A DNA stretch of 64,000 nt from a virus. Each line of letters begins with the position of its first letter. The first letter of the stretch is position 1. The notes under the pieces are model-generated. The model had not been told where the DNA came from. It saw only the letters and a program-made list of their open reading frames with translations, and did no database searches. The position numbers were made by a program, and so were the translations under genes. The DNA is taken from positions 47,052 to 111,051 of the IMG/VR virus record IMGVR_UViG_3300021091_000027; one strand, 5' to 3'. Below, in pieces: positions 52,703 through 61,262 of the stretch.

Positions 52703-53943
52703 TGGAAGAAATTGATCCATCAGAACTGCAGTCAGCTAAAAAGAGGGTGAATAAATGTATGTTCAATATGTTCCGGGATTTTCCATTCTGGGCATTCTTG
52801 ATCGAGAAGTGCAACGTCAAACTAACTAATAACACCGATAAGGTGCCAACAGCATGTATAGACAAGCACGGCAACATTTATTTCAGTAAGTTATTTTTCG
52901 ACTCCTTGTGCGACAACCACATACATTTTGTGCTTGCCCATGAGGTCATGCACTTATTGCTGGATCACCACAATAGGCGTGGTGCGAGAGAGCCATTTAT
53001 ATGGAATGTAGCTGGAGATGTGCTAATCAACGAAATGTTGCAAGATCATTTTAATTCCAGCGGCATTCATACATCGTTTACGTCTGGCTATGTAACGTCC
53101 AAATCATTGGATATTTCTATTGACCACAATTCTGTTACCACTGAGGAGGTATACGACAAGATAGTTCAGGAGGCTGGGGAAGAAGTAAAAAAGATGAAGA
53201 GCAAGAACAACAATTCATCAAAAGAGACAGGGGGTATCAGCAATGATATTGTCGACTGGGGGCCAGGAGAAGAGCCTAATTCAAATAATATTAGAGACAA
53301 GTCTGAGGATACCCCTACTAATGGAAAGGAGTGGGCAGAGGCCGGATTGGAGGCAGCAACTCGAAGCAGAATGGCAGGAAACTGCCCTGAGTTCATGGAG
53401 CGACGTATAGACAAGCTCATAAATCCAGAAGTGCCTTGGCACGAAGTACTAGCATATTACCTTCGGCAGAAGTTTTGTATGAACAGTAGGAGCAGGCATA
53501 CGTTTACTCCACCTAACAGGAGATATCTACATCAGGACATTATTCTTACTGCTAGAAAAGGATCCAAAACGCCTAGCGTCGCCTTCTCCGTAGATACCTC
53601 TGGATCTATGTCCCCGCAAGACATAACCAAGGGTATCTCGGAAATGGATGCAATACGAAAGATGTACAAGGTTCCTGTTTATTTTATGGAGGCCGATTGT
53701 GACGTTCATAAGGCCAGGTGGGTACAGCACTATGAGCCTATTCCAACAGCTGCTGGAGGAGGAGGAACTTCTTTTGTTCCAGTAATAGAGCACTTAAAGA
53801 ACAATAAGCTCGATGTCGACGTGCTTATTTACTTTACTGACGGGTATGGAGAATTTGGAGCAGACCCAGGATTTGACGTTATTTGGATAATTAACACGGA
53901 CGTTAAGGCACCATACGGAAAGACAATTAAGGTAAATAACTAA
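52702..53943 (+). CDS. Metallopeptidase-like and VWA-domain protein (MoxR partner)
   Basis: 413 residues. The N-terminal part has LAHEVMHLLLDHHNRRG (about residue 77), a zinc-type HExxH as in DUF2201 proteins, followed by FIWNVAGDVLINE. An acidic/polar linker (about 155-210) leads to a C-terminal von Willebrand A domain with MIDAS signature VDTSGSMS (about 297) and YFTDGYG. One-base overlap with the MoxR gene indicates a complex. The target may be a phage or a host protein. Confidence 0.85.
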   Translation: MEEIDPSELQSAKKRVNKCMFNMFRDFPFWAFLIEKCNVKLTNNTDKVPTACIDKHGNIYFSKLFFDSLCDNHIHFVLAHEVMHLLLDHHNRRGAREPFIWNVAGDVLINEMLQDHFNSSGIHTSFTSGYVTSKSLDISIDHNSVTTEEVYDKIVQEAGEEVKKMKSKNNNSSKETGGISNDIVDWGPGEEPNSNNIRDKSEDTPTNGKEWAEAGLEAATRSRMAGNCPEFMERRIDKLINPEVPWHEVLAYYLRQKFCMNSRSRHTFTPPNRRYLHQDIILTARKGSKTPSVAFSVDTSGSMSPQDITKGISEMDAIRKMYKVPVYFMEADCDVHKARWVQHYEPIPTAAGGGGTSFVPVIEHLKNNKLDVDVLIYFTDGYGEFGADPGFDVIWIINTDVKAPYGKTIKVNN

Positions 53944-53948
53944 ATGAC

Positions 53949-53981
53949 AAGGGGATGCACGAGATGTAAGTGCATCCCCTT
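53949..53981. terminator. 12-bp perfect hairpin upstream of gene start
   Basis: AAGGGGATGCAC (53949-53960) pairs perfectly with 53970-53981, with a 9-nt loop. It lies between the VWA gene and the next ribosome site (GGAG at 53985). Without a T-run it may be an RNA-processing or stability element rather than a classical terminator. Confidence 0.55.
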
Positions 53982-53995
53982 AATGGAGTATAAAC

Positions 53996-55489
53996 ATGAA
54001 ATATTACGTATCTTTAGAGAACAATTTTATAGATATATGGACACTAAACAAGCGGTTTAACTCTCTAGGAGGTTTGTCAGCGCCCAAACTTCCTTTGGAT
54101 TATTTTCTGAAGAGCCCTGCTCCGCCATTCGTAGCAGGAAATGTATTGTATACACCTTTGCAGGTGGGTGTGGGGCAAGGCGGCGGAGTATTTGGCTTCT
54201 TAATAACAAAGGTTGCAAATAAGCTGAATCTACTAGAGAATCATATTAAGTTGCTGGAGACCGATCAAGATTTTAAAGACGCCGATTTTAAACTAAGTGC
54301 TCAGTCCTTGAAAATGCTAAAGTCTCTTGCCCCTAATTCAAAAGCATTTCCAGGATACGATGACAACTGGCATATTAAAGGATTTAAGTGTAGGGCTGAG
54401 GATGTGATAAAAGCCTATGCATTTGGCTATTTGAAACTAAATGACAGTAGACCGCTGCTTGAAGCAATATGCCAATCAGATTACAATCTTCAGCAATTCT
54501 TAGGTGATAAAAGAAACAGCATGTCTCAGGTCTATTCCAATGTGATGGAATATTACACGAATGGCGAAGGAAAAAGCTCCTGGGGCCTGAAGTATATGGG
54601 TCAAAGGCTAACTCCGCACTTTGAAAGAACTAACAAAGTTCTTAATGAAGATTGTGTAATAAAGTGGAGGAAGCCAAACAAGAACTCCAAATGGCCTTAT
54701 ACTCTTGACCACCACTGGTTTGAATCTCAAGAGTCTGCAATTTCTCTGCAGCATCACACCTTGGCTGCTCTCATGGGTAATACCCATAGACTACATAAGG
54801 AAAGCTTGTTCTCCAATCTTCCGGTATTCAGCAGTATTAATTTGTTGGAAATGTGCAGAAAGAGCGTTGAACTCTTTTTCTGCAATATTCAAAAGATATT
54901 AGGAAAACATACTAATGAATACGGTCGATATGTTGGAATGGTAAATGATCTGGATTGGCCTAATGGGAAATTCTCTAGTCGTAAATTGACCGCCGAGGTG
55001 TTCCCAGTCAAAGCTTGTTTGGCTCTTGGGGTAATGCCCACATTCGATGCATCGGGGGCCTTTGATAAATTTGTTACTATTGGTGACAAACTATTTAATA
55101 ATACAAAAATTTTGTATTACGCAATAGATCCAGAAACATTCGTTGATCGACGTCCAGATATTACATTACTGTTATGCTATAGCGTTGGTTTAATGAGTTT
55201 AGAGCAGTTAGATTTAATTCTGGGGCCAATTAGCGCAACTTCAGAACTTTTAAAGTCCGACAGCATGAAGATAAATTTGAAACTCAGCAATAATGTCGTA
55301 TGCTGTACGCCTATAGAGGCTGCGAATTTGAAAATAACGGAAATTCTTTCCAAACAAGGAATTGTATTTTGTGCAAACAGAAATGCTTCAACTTCTTTTT
55401 CCATATTATCAAATGATAAAGCTAAAGAGTTTGAAGAATCAGATCCATTGGCATTAACCCAGGTTTTTAAAGACCCGGCCTATCCTTGA
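53996..55489 (+). CDS. Unknown large protein
   Basis: 497 residues. A glycine-rich loop (GVGQGGGVFGF) near residue 57 is not a P-loop. The rest is mixed, aromatic and basic, with no known motif. It follows the hairpin at 53949-53981 and ends on the TTG start of the next gene. By position between MoxR/VWA and portal it may be a substrate of the MoxR complex or a virion protein. Confidence 0.5.
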   Translation: MKYYVSLENNFIDIWTLNKRFNSLGGLSAPKLPLDYFLKSPAPPFVAGNVLYTPLQVGVGQGGGVFGFLITKVANKLNLLENHIKLLETDQDFKDADFKLSAQSLKMLKSLAPNSKAFPGYDDNWHIKGFKCRAEDVIKAYAFGYLKLNDSRPLLEAICQSDYNLQQFLGDKRNSMSQVYSNVMEYYTNGEGKSSWGLKYMGQRLTPHFERTNKVLNEDCVIKWRKPNKNSKWPYTLDHHWFESQESAISLQHHTLAALMGNTHRLHKESLFSNLPVFSSINLLEMCRKSVELFFCNIQKILGKHTNEYGRYVGMVNDLDWPNGKFSSRKLTAEVFPVKACLALGVMPTFDASGAFDKFVTIGDKLFNNTKILYYAIDPETFVDRRPDITLLLCYSVGLMSLEQLDLILGPISATSELLKSDSMKINLKLSNNVVCCTPIEAANLKITEILSKQGIVFCANRNASTSFSILSNDKAKEFEESDPLALTQVFKDPAYP

Positions 55490-56193
55490 TAGACATAGCG
55501 GTTATGGTAGATAAATCGGATAAGTCATCTAAATCTAACATAAATTCCCCACTAGGAATGAGGGTCGGCATTGGCCCAGGTTCTTCTCAAAAGAATCCTG
55601 TAAAGATTACAGATAACTCATTAGGATGGGGGACAGTTGCTAAAATACCGGTCCCCCCAGCTGCTGAAATAAGGACGTTTCAAGAACCGCTGGGACTAAT
55701 TCCAGCATTGATAAATGGTGGAATTATTAAAGACGAAAAGTTAGAAAAAATAAGTCTCGTGCAGGCAGAACCTAACTCTAGCTCTAAAATAAAGTCGCAA
55801 GAATCGTCGATCTCTGGCAAAAAAAGAGCAGTAAAGGAGAATGCCCTCCCTACTGCTCTTTCTTTTATGAATCAAGGACATACCATGAAAATAGTAGAAA
55901 TTGATTGGTATGGAGCTAAGCTTTTGATACAGTGTATAGACGTAATTTATCAAAAGGCAAATTTTAATAGAGGCGGTCAAGAGTGGCTGATGCTTGAAAT
56001 CCCTTTAAATAAAGAAACCTTAAAGCCAAGTTGGCAGCCTCCTGTAGCACAACTGGAAGAAAATGGTAGAATATCTGTACCAGAATTTTACTGCACTATT
56101 GATGAACATAAACTTAAATGCCAAATTTTAAACATAGAGCTGCTAGATCTAAAGTCTATGAGATATATACTGATTTTAAGAGTGTTAAATTAA
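55486..56193 (+). CDS. Unknown protein, TTG start
   Basis: 235 residues. The TTG overlaps the preceding TGA. An unstructured Ser/Lys/Pro-rich half (1-130) precedes a compact beta-rich half (MKIVEIDWYGAKLLIQCIDV onward). An internal ATG before MKIVEIDWYG could give a shorter product with its own ribosome-site-like AAGGA upstream. No family recognised. Confidence 0.45.
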   Translation: MIDIAVMVDKSDKSSKSNINSPLGMRVGIGPGSSQKNPVKITDNSLGWGTVAKIPVPPAAEIRTFQEPLGLIPALINGGIIKDEKLEKISLVQAEPNSSSKIKSQESSISGKKRAVKENALPTALSFMNQGHTMKIVEIDWYGAKLLIQCIDVIYQKANFNRGGQEWLMLEIPLNKETLKPSWQPPVAQLEENGRISVPEFYCTIDEHKLKCQILNIELLDLKSMRYILILRVLN

Positions 56194-56266
56194 CGCATTT
56201 ATTAAATAAAAATTCTAATGCAAAATTGATATAAATTTATCTAAATTTTAAAAGAATGTTTGAAAA

Positions 56267-56443
56267 ATGAATAATAATGAATTTATAAAAAAAGGCATAG
56301 TAGAAAATGAGTCCGAATCCAATATAGTAAAAACGGCATCTGATGAAGTTATGGATAAGGTAAAATTATGTAAGCTAGGATGCAAATGTAGATGCAGGAC
56401 AAATAATAGTAAAGAGGAAACTAAAAATGAAAATAGTCAATAA
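56267..56443 (+). CDS. 58-residue protein with a Cys-rich knuckle
   Basis: MNNNEFIKKGIVENES... with CKLGCKCRCR (about residues 35-44) and a charged tail. The C-x3-C-x-C-x-C spacing suggests a small metal site. It overlaps the ankyrin gene by 17 bp and follows an AT-rich gap of 73 bp. Not recognised. Confidence 0.4.
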   Translation: MNNNEFIKKGIVENESESNIVKTASDEVMDKVKLCKLGCKCRCRTNNSKEETKNENSQ

Positions 56444-56765
56444 CATTCAAGAAGCTATTCCTCTAATGATAAAATCCGTTGTAACCAGCGATCTGGTACT
56501 AATGAATACATTACTGGATAAGTTTCCAAAACTTATAACCATGAAAAACAAGAGCGGACATAATCTACTCATGTTAGCTGCATACTATAGTCACCCCAAC
56601 ATAATAAACTACTTGATTTCATTTCATGTTATTGCCAACCCTTCCATAGATCCAGATGAAAAGGATAATGATGAGCTGACGGCATATGATTGGGCGGTAT
56701 TGTCTGGTAACGAATTTGCTAGAAGTCTTTTATCTAAGGTAATGGGCGATAAGGATGATATTTAA
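56427..56765 (+). CDS. Ankyrin-repeat protein
   Basis: 112 residues. Two to three ankyrin-like units: KNKSGHNLLMLAAYYSHPNI followed by INYLIS, and DELTAYDWAVLSGNEFARSL; the first 40 residues form a less clear unit. Ankyrin arrays bind other proteins. One-base overlap with the portal gene suggests a role in portal or head assembly, or simply coupled expression. Confidence 0.7.
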   Translation: MKIVNNIQEAIPLMIKSVVTSDLVLMNTLLDKFPKLITMKNKSGHNLLMLAAYYSHPNIINYLISFHVIANPSIDPDEKDNDELTAYDWAVLSGNEFARSLLSKVMGDKDDI

Positions 56766-58633
56766 TGACAGGATTTCCATTAAACGGTAATTTTGCACCT
56801 CAACGCAGGGCGTTGGCTCATGCAGACAATGTGCCCAGTCCGTTTCTGGACTATGCCTCACTGTATTTGCCTACAAACCTTAATGAAGCGTTTGAAATTG
56901 CCGAATTGATGTACTACAGCAATCGTACTTTTGCCCAGGCAATAGAGTACTTAGTTTCGTATTTCACAGGATGCGACATCAATATTATGGCTAAGGACGA
57001 AGAAAAGAGCCATGAATACAAAAAGTTTCTAATTGAAAAGATGGATATCAAGTCCACGATGTTCATGATAGGCAGGGATGTCAAGGTATATGGCAATAGC
57101 TGCATATCGGTACTGGCTCCATTCAAGAGATTTTTAACATGCCCCAATTGTGGCTCCAGCAGGCCTATACATTCTGTTGACTATAAATTTACTATGAATA
57201 ATGGATTCAGCTACCGCTGCGAGCATTGCGGTAAGCATTGCACAGTTAAGAATCCAGACGACAGGCCTACTTTGCAGGAAAATGAAATATATATAAAGCG
57301 CTGGAACATAAAAAACATACGTATAGTGGGGCACCAGTATGGAGGTAAACCTCAGTATTACTATGAAGTACCCACAGCTGACATTCAGCAATTGCAGGCT
57401 GGGAATAAAGTATTCCTAGAGAGCATACCTTGGGGAATAGTGCAATCGATAAGATCTGGAACCCTGTTTCAATTCAGCGAAGGTATGGTCCATCACTTTT
57501 CGATAGGAAATCTTAGCGATATAAAATTGGGGGAATGGGGACTCCCCCCTGTCATAGCCGGATTCAGAGACGCATACTTGGCACAAATACTAAAAAGAAA
57601 CAATGAAACCATAGCCCTAGACCACATGTTACCAATCAGGATGGTTACTCCTGCTCAAATTGGAGCTGGCGGAGATTTCATGAAGAGTATTAACATAGGA
57701 TCATTTGGACAACAAGTCATGCGCTCAGTGGAAAGGGCCAAAAAAGATCCTACCGGATGGCAGTGGCTGCCAATGCCTGTTAATTATCAGCTGATCGGAG
57801 GCGAGGGCAAGTCATTTGTTGTACCTCAGCTGTTAGAGCAGGCACAATCTGATTTCCTAAACGGAATAGGAATTCCAGTAGAGATGTACAGAAAGAATTT
57901 AAGTGTTCAGACTGCTCCGTTTGCGGCAAGGCTATTCGAAGCTGGAGAAGCTCACTTCTTACATGGGTTGCAGTCCACTTTGTCTTGGATAGTAGATAGA
58001 ATAAGTGCAATATTAAATTGGATCCCCTGCGAAACAGTGCTGACACGTCCTACCCATGCAGACGATATCGAGCGTCGAATGATGATGCTCCAGATGATGA
58101 TGCAAGGAATTGCTGCAGAGCAAGACGTCCTCAATCTATTTGGATTGAATTGGAAGGAAACTTTCAAGAAACGACAGCTCGAGCAAGAGTTCAAGATGCG
58201 AGAGGAGAAAGTCTATCAGGATCGTATGCAGAAGGCACAGGAGAACGAGCAGATACTGGCTGCTCCTCCTGGAGCAAACATTGCAGCACCTGGGCAGGTC
58301 GCAGGAGCAGGCGGGATGCCAGGAGGCCCAAACATCGGAGGCGCAGGCGGAATGCCTCCGGCTGCATCGATGCCTCCAAATGGAGTTGCAGGGCCTATGT
58401 CCGCGGGTCCAGGCAAAGATCTGGATAGTTTCTTTGCAGATGCGCAGGCCAGAGTTAATGAGATTATGGCAACAGCGCCACTGGGATCGTCACAAAGAAG
58501 GCAGATTCTGGACCAGATTAAGGCTCAAGATCCAAATCTACATGCAATAGTAAAATCCATGCTGGATCAGATAACTCAACAGGCTGCCAATCAAGGTAAG
58601 GAACAGTTAAGACAGCCTGCACCTGTTCAGTAA
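56765..58633 (+). CDS. Portal protein
   Basis: 622 residues. Dodecameric ring at the capsid vertex through which terminase packs DNA. The sequence has the portal layout: helical start with FEIAELMYYSNRTFAQAIEY, a wing region, GIPVEMYRKNLSVQTAPFAA and the following clip/stem helices, then a low-complexity Gly/Pro/Met-rich tail and a helical end. A zinc ribbon (CPNCGSS at about 125 and CEHCGKHC at about 152) is inserted in the wing, which is unusual. Located about 39 kb from the terminase gene. Confidence 0.8.
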   Translation: MTGFPLNGNFAPQRRALAHADNVPSPFLDYASLYLPTNLNEAFEIAELMYYSNRTFAQAIEYLVSYFTGCDINIMAKDEEKSHEYKKFLIEKMDIKSTMFMIGRDVKVYGNSCISVLAPFKRFLTCPNCGSSRPIHSVDYKFTMNNGFSYRCEHCGKHCTVKNPDDRPTLQENEIYIKRWNIKNIRIVGHQYGGKPQYYYEVPTADIQQLQAGNKVFLESIPWGIVQSIRSGTLFQFSEGMVHHFSIGNLSDIKLGEWGLPPVIAGFRDAYLAQILKRNNETIALDHMLPIRMVTPAQIGAGGDFMKSINIGSFGQQVMRSVERAKKDPTGWQWLPMPVNYQLIGGEGKSFVVPQLLEQAQSDFLNGIGIPVEMYRKNLSVQTAPFAARLFEAGEAHFLHGLQSTLSWIVDRISAILNWIPCETVLTRPTHADDIERRMMMLQMMMQGIAAEQDVLNLFGLNWKETFKKRQLEQEFKMREEKVYQDRMQKAQENEQILAAPPGANIAAPGQVAGAGGMPGGPNIGGAGGMPPAASMPPNGVAGPMSAGPGKDLDSFFADAQARVNEIMATAPLGSSQRRQILDQIKAQDPNLHAIVKSMLDQITQQAANQGKEQLRQPAPVQ

Positions 58634-58682
58634 ATAAGCTAACGTTTAAAAAAGGAACAGCCCATTAAACCGGGCTGCTATT

Positions 58683-59081
58683 ATGCGATATTCATACCGA
58701 CTTAATAAAAGAAATTTAAAACTTCAAAAGAATTTTTTTAACGGCAAAGAATACGTATCTAAGAAGGACAACCGAGAAGTAAATATTGAAACTGCAGAAA
58801 ATGGAAATGTAATAATATCCGCTAAATTGCATCAAAACACCATTGCTAAAAAGATATTATGCCTTTATAATAATGAAGATGAAATATATGTGTCATATGC
58901 AGGCTGGAGAACAAAAACTACCTCAAGCGCCATTAAAGCATTGATACCGACTGATTGGGAATACTGTAGTGGAAGTGTCATAGCCCCCAGCGGAGCCAAG
59001 ATGTCCATACCACTATACGGATTTCTAAAATTAGTAGACCCTGTAAAAGCTCACAAAGAGTCCTGGATATCTGATATCTAA
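58683..59081 (+). CDS. Phage-typical unknown protein
   Basis: 132 residues. NVIISAKLHQNTIAKKI, then VSYAGWRTKTTSSAIKALI, follows the pattern of a small protein found in many phages (a L-H-x-T-x-I segment followed by a S-x-G-W-x-T-x-T-T segment), whose function is unknown. A short hairpin (CAGCCC/GGGCTG, 58658-58677) lies between AAGGA and the ATG and would bring them closer together when folded. Confidence 0.55.
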   Translation: MRYSYRLNKRNLKLQKNFFNGKEYVSKKDNREVNIETAENGNVIISAKLHQNTIAKKILCLYNNEDEIYVSYAGWRTKTTSSAIKALIPTDWEYCSGSVIAPSGAKMSIPLYGFLKLVDPVKAHKESWISDI

Positions 59082-59270
59082 AAAAAATTTCCATGCCTTT
59101 ATAGCATTGGCATTTTCTTACCGTTAGTATTGCTACTTACTAAGAAACGCAAATCCTGCGTTTCTTTTTAGCTATTAAGCCACATTAAAAGTACAATTAT
59201 ATGACTTAAAATTTTTAAATATTTTAAACTTAAATTTGCATGTAGGTCAAAGATATCGGATGTTTATATC
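59082..59270. other. AT-rich intergenic region
   Basis: 189 bp without an ORF. It holds the terminator at 59142-59169 and then about 100 bp of AT-rich sequence that may carry the promoter of the protease gene. No clear -35/-10 pair stands out. Confidence 0.5.
59142..59169 (+). terminator. Intrinsic terminator
   Basis: AAGAAACGCA (59142-59151) pairs perfectly with 59157-59166 across a 5-nt loop and is followed by a T-run. It marks the end of the portal operon and the beginning of the small-gene region. Confidence 0.85.
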
Positions 59271-60011
59271 ATGAAAACTTTGCATAAAAATTTAATTAAT
59301 TTTAGTATATACATACTGGCTGCTTTTGTTTTGCTTTGGACTGGGTGCGCCACCTGCGAAACAACTATAAACCCTGTAAAAGTTCAAGAATATAAACCTT
59401 CCTATTTAAAAGGGTTTACATTAATTACAGACAGTGAAATGCCTGCTGTGGGTCGCATTACTGATTACGATGGTAGGTTAATTGGAAGCGCAACTCTTTT
59501 AGACTCACACCATATACTTACGGCAGGACATGTAGTAGATGATTCAGAATTCCATTGGTTTGAAACTAATGGAATGCGGTACTGCATAGATAGCATTACA
59601 CTTCCCCCTCTATTTAAAATAGGCTCTATTTATATTCTTGATGCTGCTATAGCTAAACTATATGAACCGTGTTTAGAGGAGCCTATGCAGATCTGCACTA
59701 AAGATCTAGTTCGAGGAGAGTCTCTTACAGTCGTGGGTCACGGGGGAAAATACAGAAAGAAAAGCGACCTTAACACTTTTTGCTACTACGGTACTTTAAA
59801 AGAAGACCCTTTTTATATCAAAATGCTTTGCTACAAAGGAACTATCTGGTATGGCGATTCTGGCGGTCCAGTTTTAAATCAAAATAATGAAATAGTCGGA
59901 ATTGTTTCTTCAATAGGCTTTATGCGAGGAGTCTTATATGAAAACTCCGCTACAAAAATAGAACGTATTGCCCCTTGGATAATTTTAGTACTTAAAAAAC
60001 CAGACCAGTAA
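59271..60011 (+). CDS. Trypsin-like serine protease, probable lipoprotein
   Basis: 246 residues. The N-terminus is a signal sequence with a lipobox-like end (LLWTGC, Cys at about 26), so the protein is probably exported and lipid-anchored. The chymotrypsin-fold triad is visible: TAGHVVDD (His about 87), SIYILDAAIAKL (Asp about 122) and GDSGGPVLNQ (Ser about 196), with GTIWYGDSGG typical of the oxyanion hole. No pro-region is obvious. A phage-encoded envelope protease could alter receptors, block superinfection or process secreted proteins. Confidence 0.82.
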   Translation: MKTLHKNLINFSIYILAAFVLLWTGCATCETTINPVKVQEYKPSYLKGFTLITDSEMPAVGRITDYDGRLIGSATLLDSHHILTAGHVVDDSEFHWFETNGMRYCIDSITLPPLFKIGSIYILDAAIAKLYEPCLEEPMQICTKDLVRGESLTVVGHGGKYRKKSDLNTFCYYGTLKEDPFYIKMLCYKGTIWYGDSGGPVLNQNNEIVGIVSSIGFMRGVLYENSATKIERIAPWIILVLKKPDQ

Positions 60012-60061
60012 ACGCTATTCCTTAGTAGCGCTGAGGGTGTAAAAATACCCCCTGTTTGTGT

Positions 60062-60090
60062 TATACATACATGCAGGATCTATAGGTATT
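60062..60090 (+). promoter_or_regulatory. Promoter-like element TATACATACATG plus TATAGGTATT
   Basis: TATACATACATG (60062-60073) matches the TATATATACATG elements at 60778-60789 and 61251-61262. TATAGGTATT (60081-60090) recurs at 62009-62018 before another gene. It lies 58-86 bp upstream of the next start. Likely one of a family of early promoters. Confidence 0.5.
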
Positions 60091-60147
60091 CCAATAACTC
60101 TGTTGGACCACCAAAACAATGTAGATCCTTCAAGAAAGAGGAAACAC

Positions 60148-60684
60148 ATGAGTAACGACGTTACTGAAGATTCGCACCGGATCGCCTCGACGCTTGACCG
60201 CATGTTCCAACGTGCGGACTCGCTACCTGACAGTGCGGACCCCTGTACGGAGACTGCCTACCTATGGCATGGAACTCCATTCTCAGGACCCCACGGGTTG
60301 AATGTGCTGGATCATAAGTTGCCGATGACCTGCATCCGCAGTCTTGGCACGTACTCTCAGCTGGTGGAAGAAGGCGCTGATTCCGTAGTGGCGCTTCTTG
60401 GAGACCACGACATTCCATCTCAGTGGCACTGCAACTGGATATACCTTTGCGGCATAGGAGCCAGGAGATTTGTGGTTCAGTTCTTTACTCCAGGCTACGT
60501 GGAGAAGGTGGGCCGAGACGGGGATGAACCAATTCGCTTTCCTTACAAGATCGTTGGTCGGGGCTGGGTCACTGGTCTGCATGCCGGCACCAAGACTGAC
60601 GAAAAGATGTACGCGATCGTGTACAAGGAGGTAAACGATAAGCAGGTTACTGACTCCAAGGGTGGAAAGGACCCGGTGTCCTAA
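60148..60684 (+). CDS. Unknown early-region protein
   Basis: 178 residues from ATG at 60148 (AAGAGG 6 bp upstream; an in-frame ATG at 60058 lies inside the promoter-like element and is rejected). Sequence: polar N-terminus, then DSVVALLGDHDIPSQWHCNW, then a beta-rich part. Codons are richer in G+C than most of the window. Followed at once by the first copy of the regulatory cassette. No family recognised. Confidence 0.5.
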   Translation: MSNDVTEDSHRIASTLDRMFQRADSLPDSADPCTETAYLWHGTPFSGPHGLNVLDHKLPMTCIRSLGTYSQLVEEGADSVVALLGDHDIPSQWHCNWIYLCGIGARRFVVQFFTPGYVEKVGRDGDEPIRFPYKIVGRGWVTGLHAGTKTDEKMYAIVYKEVNDKQVTDSKGGKDPVS

Positions 60685-60697
60685 GGATAAGGGATTT

Positions 60698-60725
60698 AGG
60701 TCAGCCACGGGGCTGACCTTTTTTT
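60698..60725 (+). terminator. Intrinsic terminator in cassette copy 1
   Basis: AGGTCAGCC (60698-60706), loop ACGG, perfect partner to 60719, then seven T. It ends the preceding gene. Confidence 0.9.
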
Positions 60726-60777
60726 AGGTATTAAATAGGGGGGTATTTTAAGGCCTAAAATAGGCCTCTATTTGAGG

Positions 60778-60789
60778 TATATATACATG
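60778..60789 (+). promoter_or_regulatory. Promoter-like element in cassette copy 1
   Basis: TATATATACATG located about 53 bp after the terminator and about 110 bp before the next gene, directly before the conserved hairpin (60794-60830). Conserved in copy 2. Confidence 0.55.
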
Positions 60790-60895
60790 AAGGAAAGGTA
60801 TAACTTTCAAACACACGTTTGAATACCTTTATTCCGTCGTGGTAAGCAGTTTTAAAAGTCTGCCCCATGCTGTAACAAAACTTGGAGACAATCCC

Positions 60896-61150
60896 ATGCC
60901 GACAATCGGTAAAATTTTGGCAGTGATCGGAACGATCGCCATACTAATCGGAGCAATGCTTTTCCTCGTCTTCGCCGTCGAGATAGTCTTCTGGATCATC
61001 AATCAGGCCTTTCGCCTTGCCTACAGTGCCTACAGAGGCGCATGCCGGGAGGGGCGCAGGCTGATGAACTCAGTTAGAACCATCAAGACCGGCAAGTACG
61101 CCGGCCGCAAGGTCTATACCGTTAGCGATGGTGTCGAAGTCCTTGCATGA
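60896..61150 (+). CDS. Small membrane protein, early-region
   Basis: 84 residues from ATG at 60896 (GGAG about 8 bp upstream). A GTG at 60839 would place coding sequence over the conserved leader and is rejected. One long hydrophobic segment (ILAVIGTIAILIGAMLFLVF, about residues 7-26, extending further) is followed by a basic tail (YRGACREGRRLMNS). Topology suggests a membrane anchor with a positively charged cytoplasmic part. Enclosed by two cassette copies. Confidence 0.55.
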   Translation: MPTIGKILAVIGTIAILIGAMLFLVFAVEIVFWIINQAFRLAYSAYRGACREGRRLMNSVRTIKTGKYAGRKVYTVSDGVEVLA

Positions 61151-61170
61151 CGCCAAAGTATAAGGGGTTT

Positions 61171-61198
61171 AGGTCAGCCACGGGGCTGACCTTTTTTT
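61171..61198 (+). terminator. Intrinsic terminator in cassette copy 2
   Basis: Same AGGTCAGCC stem and ACGG loop as copy 1, followed by seven T. It ends the 60896-61150 gene. Confidence 0.9.
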
Positions 61199-61250
61199 AG
61201 GTATTAAATAGGGGGGTGTCTCAAGGCCTAAAATAGGCCTCTATTTGTGC

Positions 61251-61262
61251 TATATATACATG
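61251..61262 (+). promoter_or_regulatory. Promoter-like element in cassette copy 2
   Basis: TATATATACATG, identical to the copy 1 element and again placed just before the conserved hairpin (61267-61303). Confidence 0.55.

Larger units (their letters stand above)
60687..60888 (+). repeat. Regulatory cassette, copy 1 (about 200 bp direct repeat)
   Basis: Matches 61160-61364 closely along its length. In order it holds a terminator, an AT-rich part with GGCCTAAAATAGGCC palindrome, the TATATATACATG element, an 8-bp hairpin with nested TCAAAC/GTTTGA, a GTCGTGGTAAGCAG segment, and TTGGAGA as ribosome site for the next gene. Confidence 0.9.

Noticed and set aside
53944-54060. 38-codon ORF with CxxCxC right after the VWA gene
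   Set aside because: It lies across the perfect hairpin at 53949-53981, runs into the next gene and has no ribosome site.
58018-58428. Arg-rich 136-codon ORF inside the portal gene
   Set aside because: Out-of-frame shadow of the GC-rich Gly/Pro/Met tail; no ribosome site.
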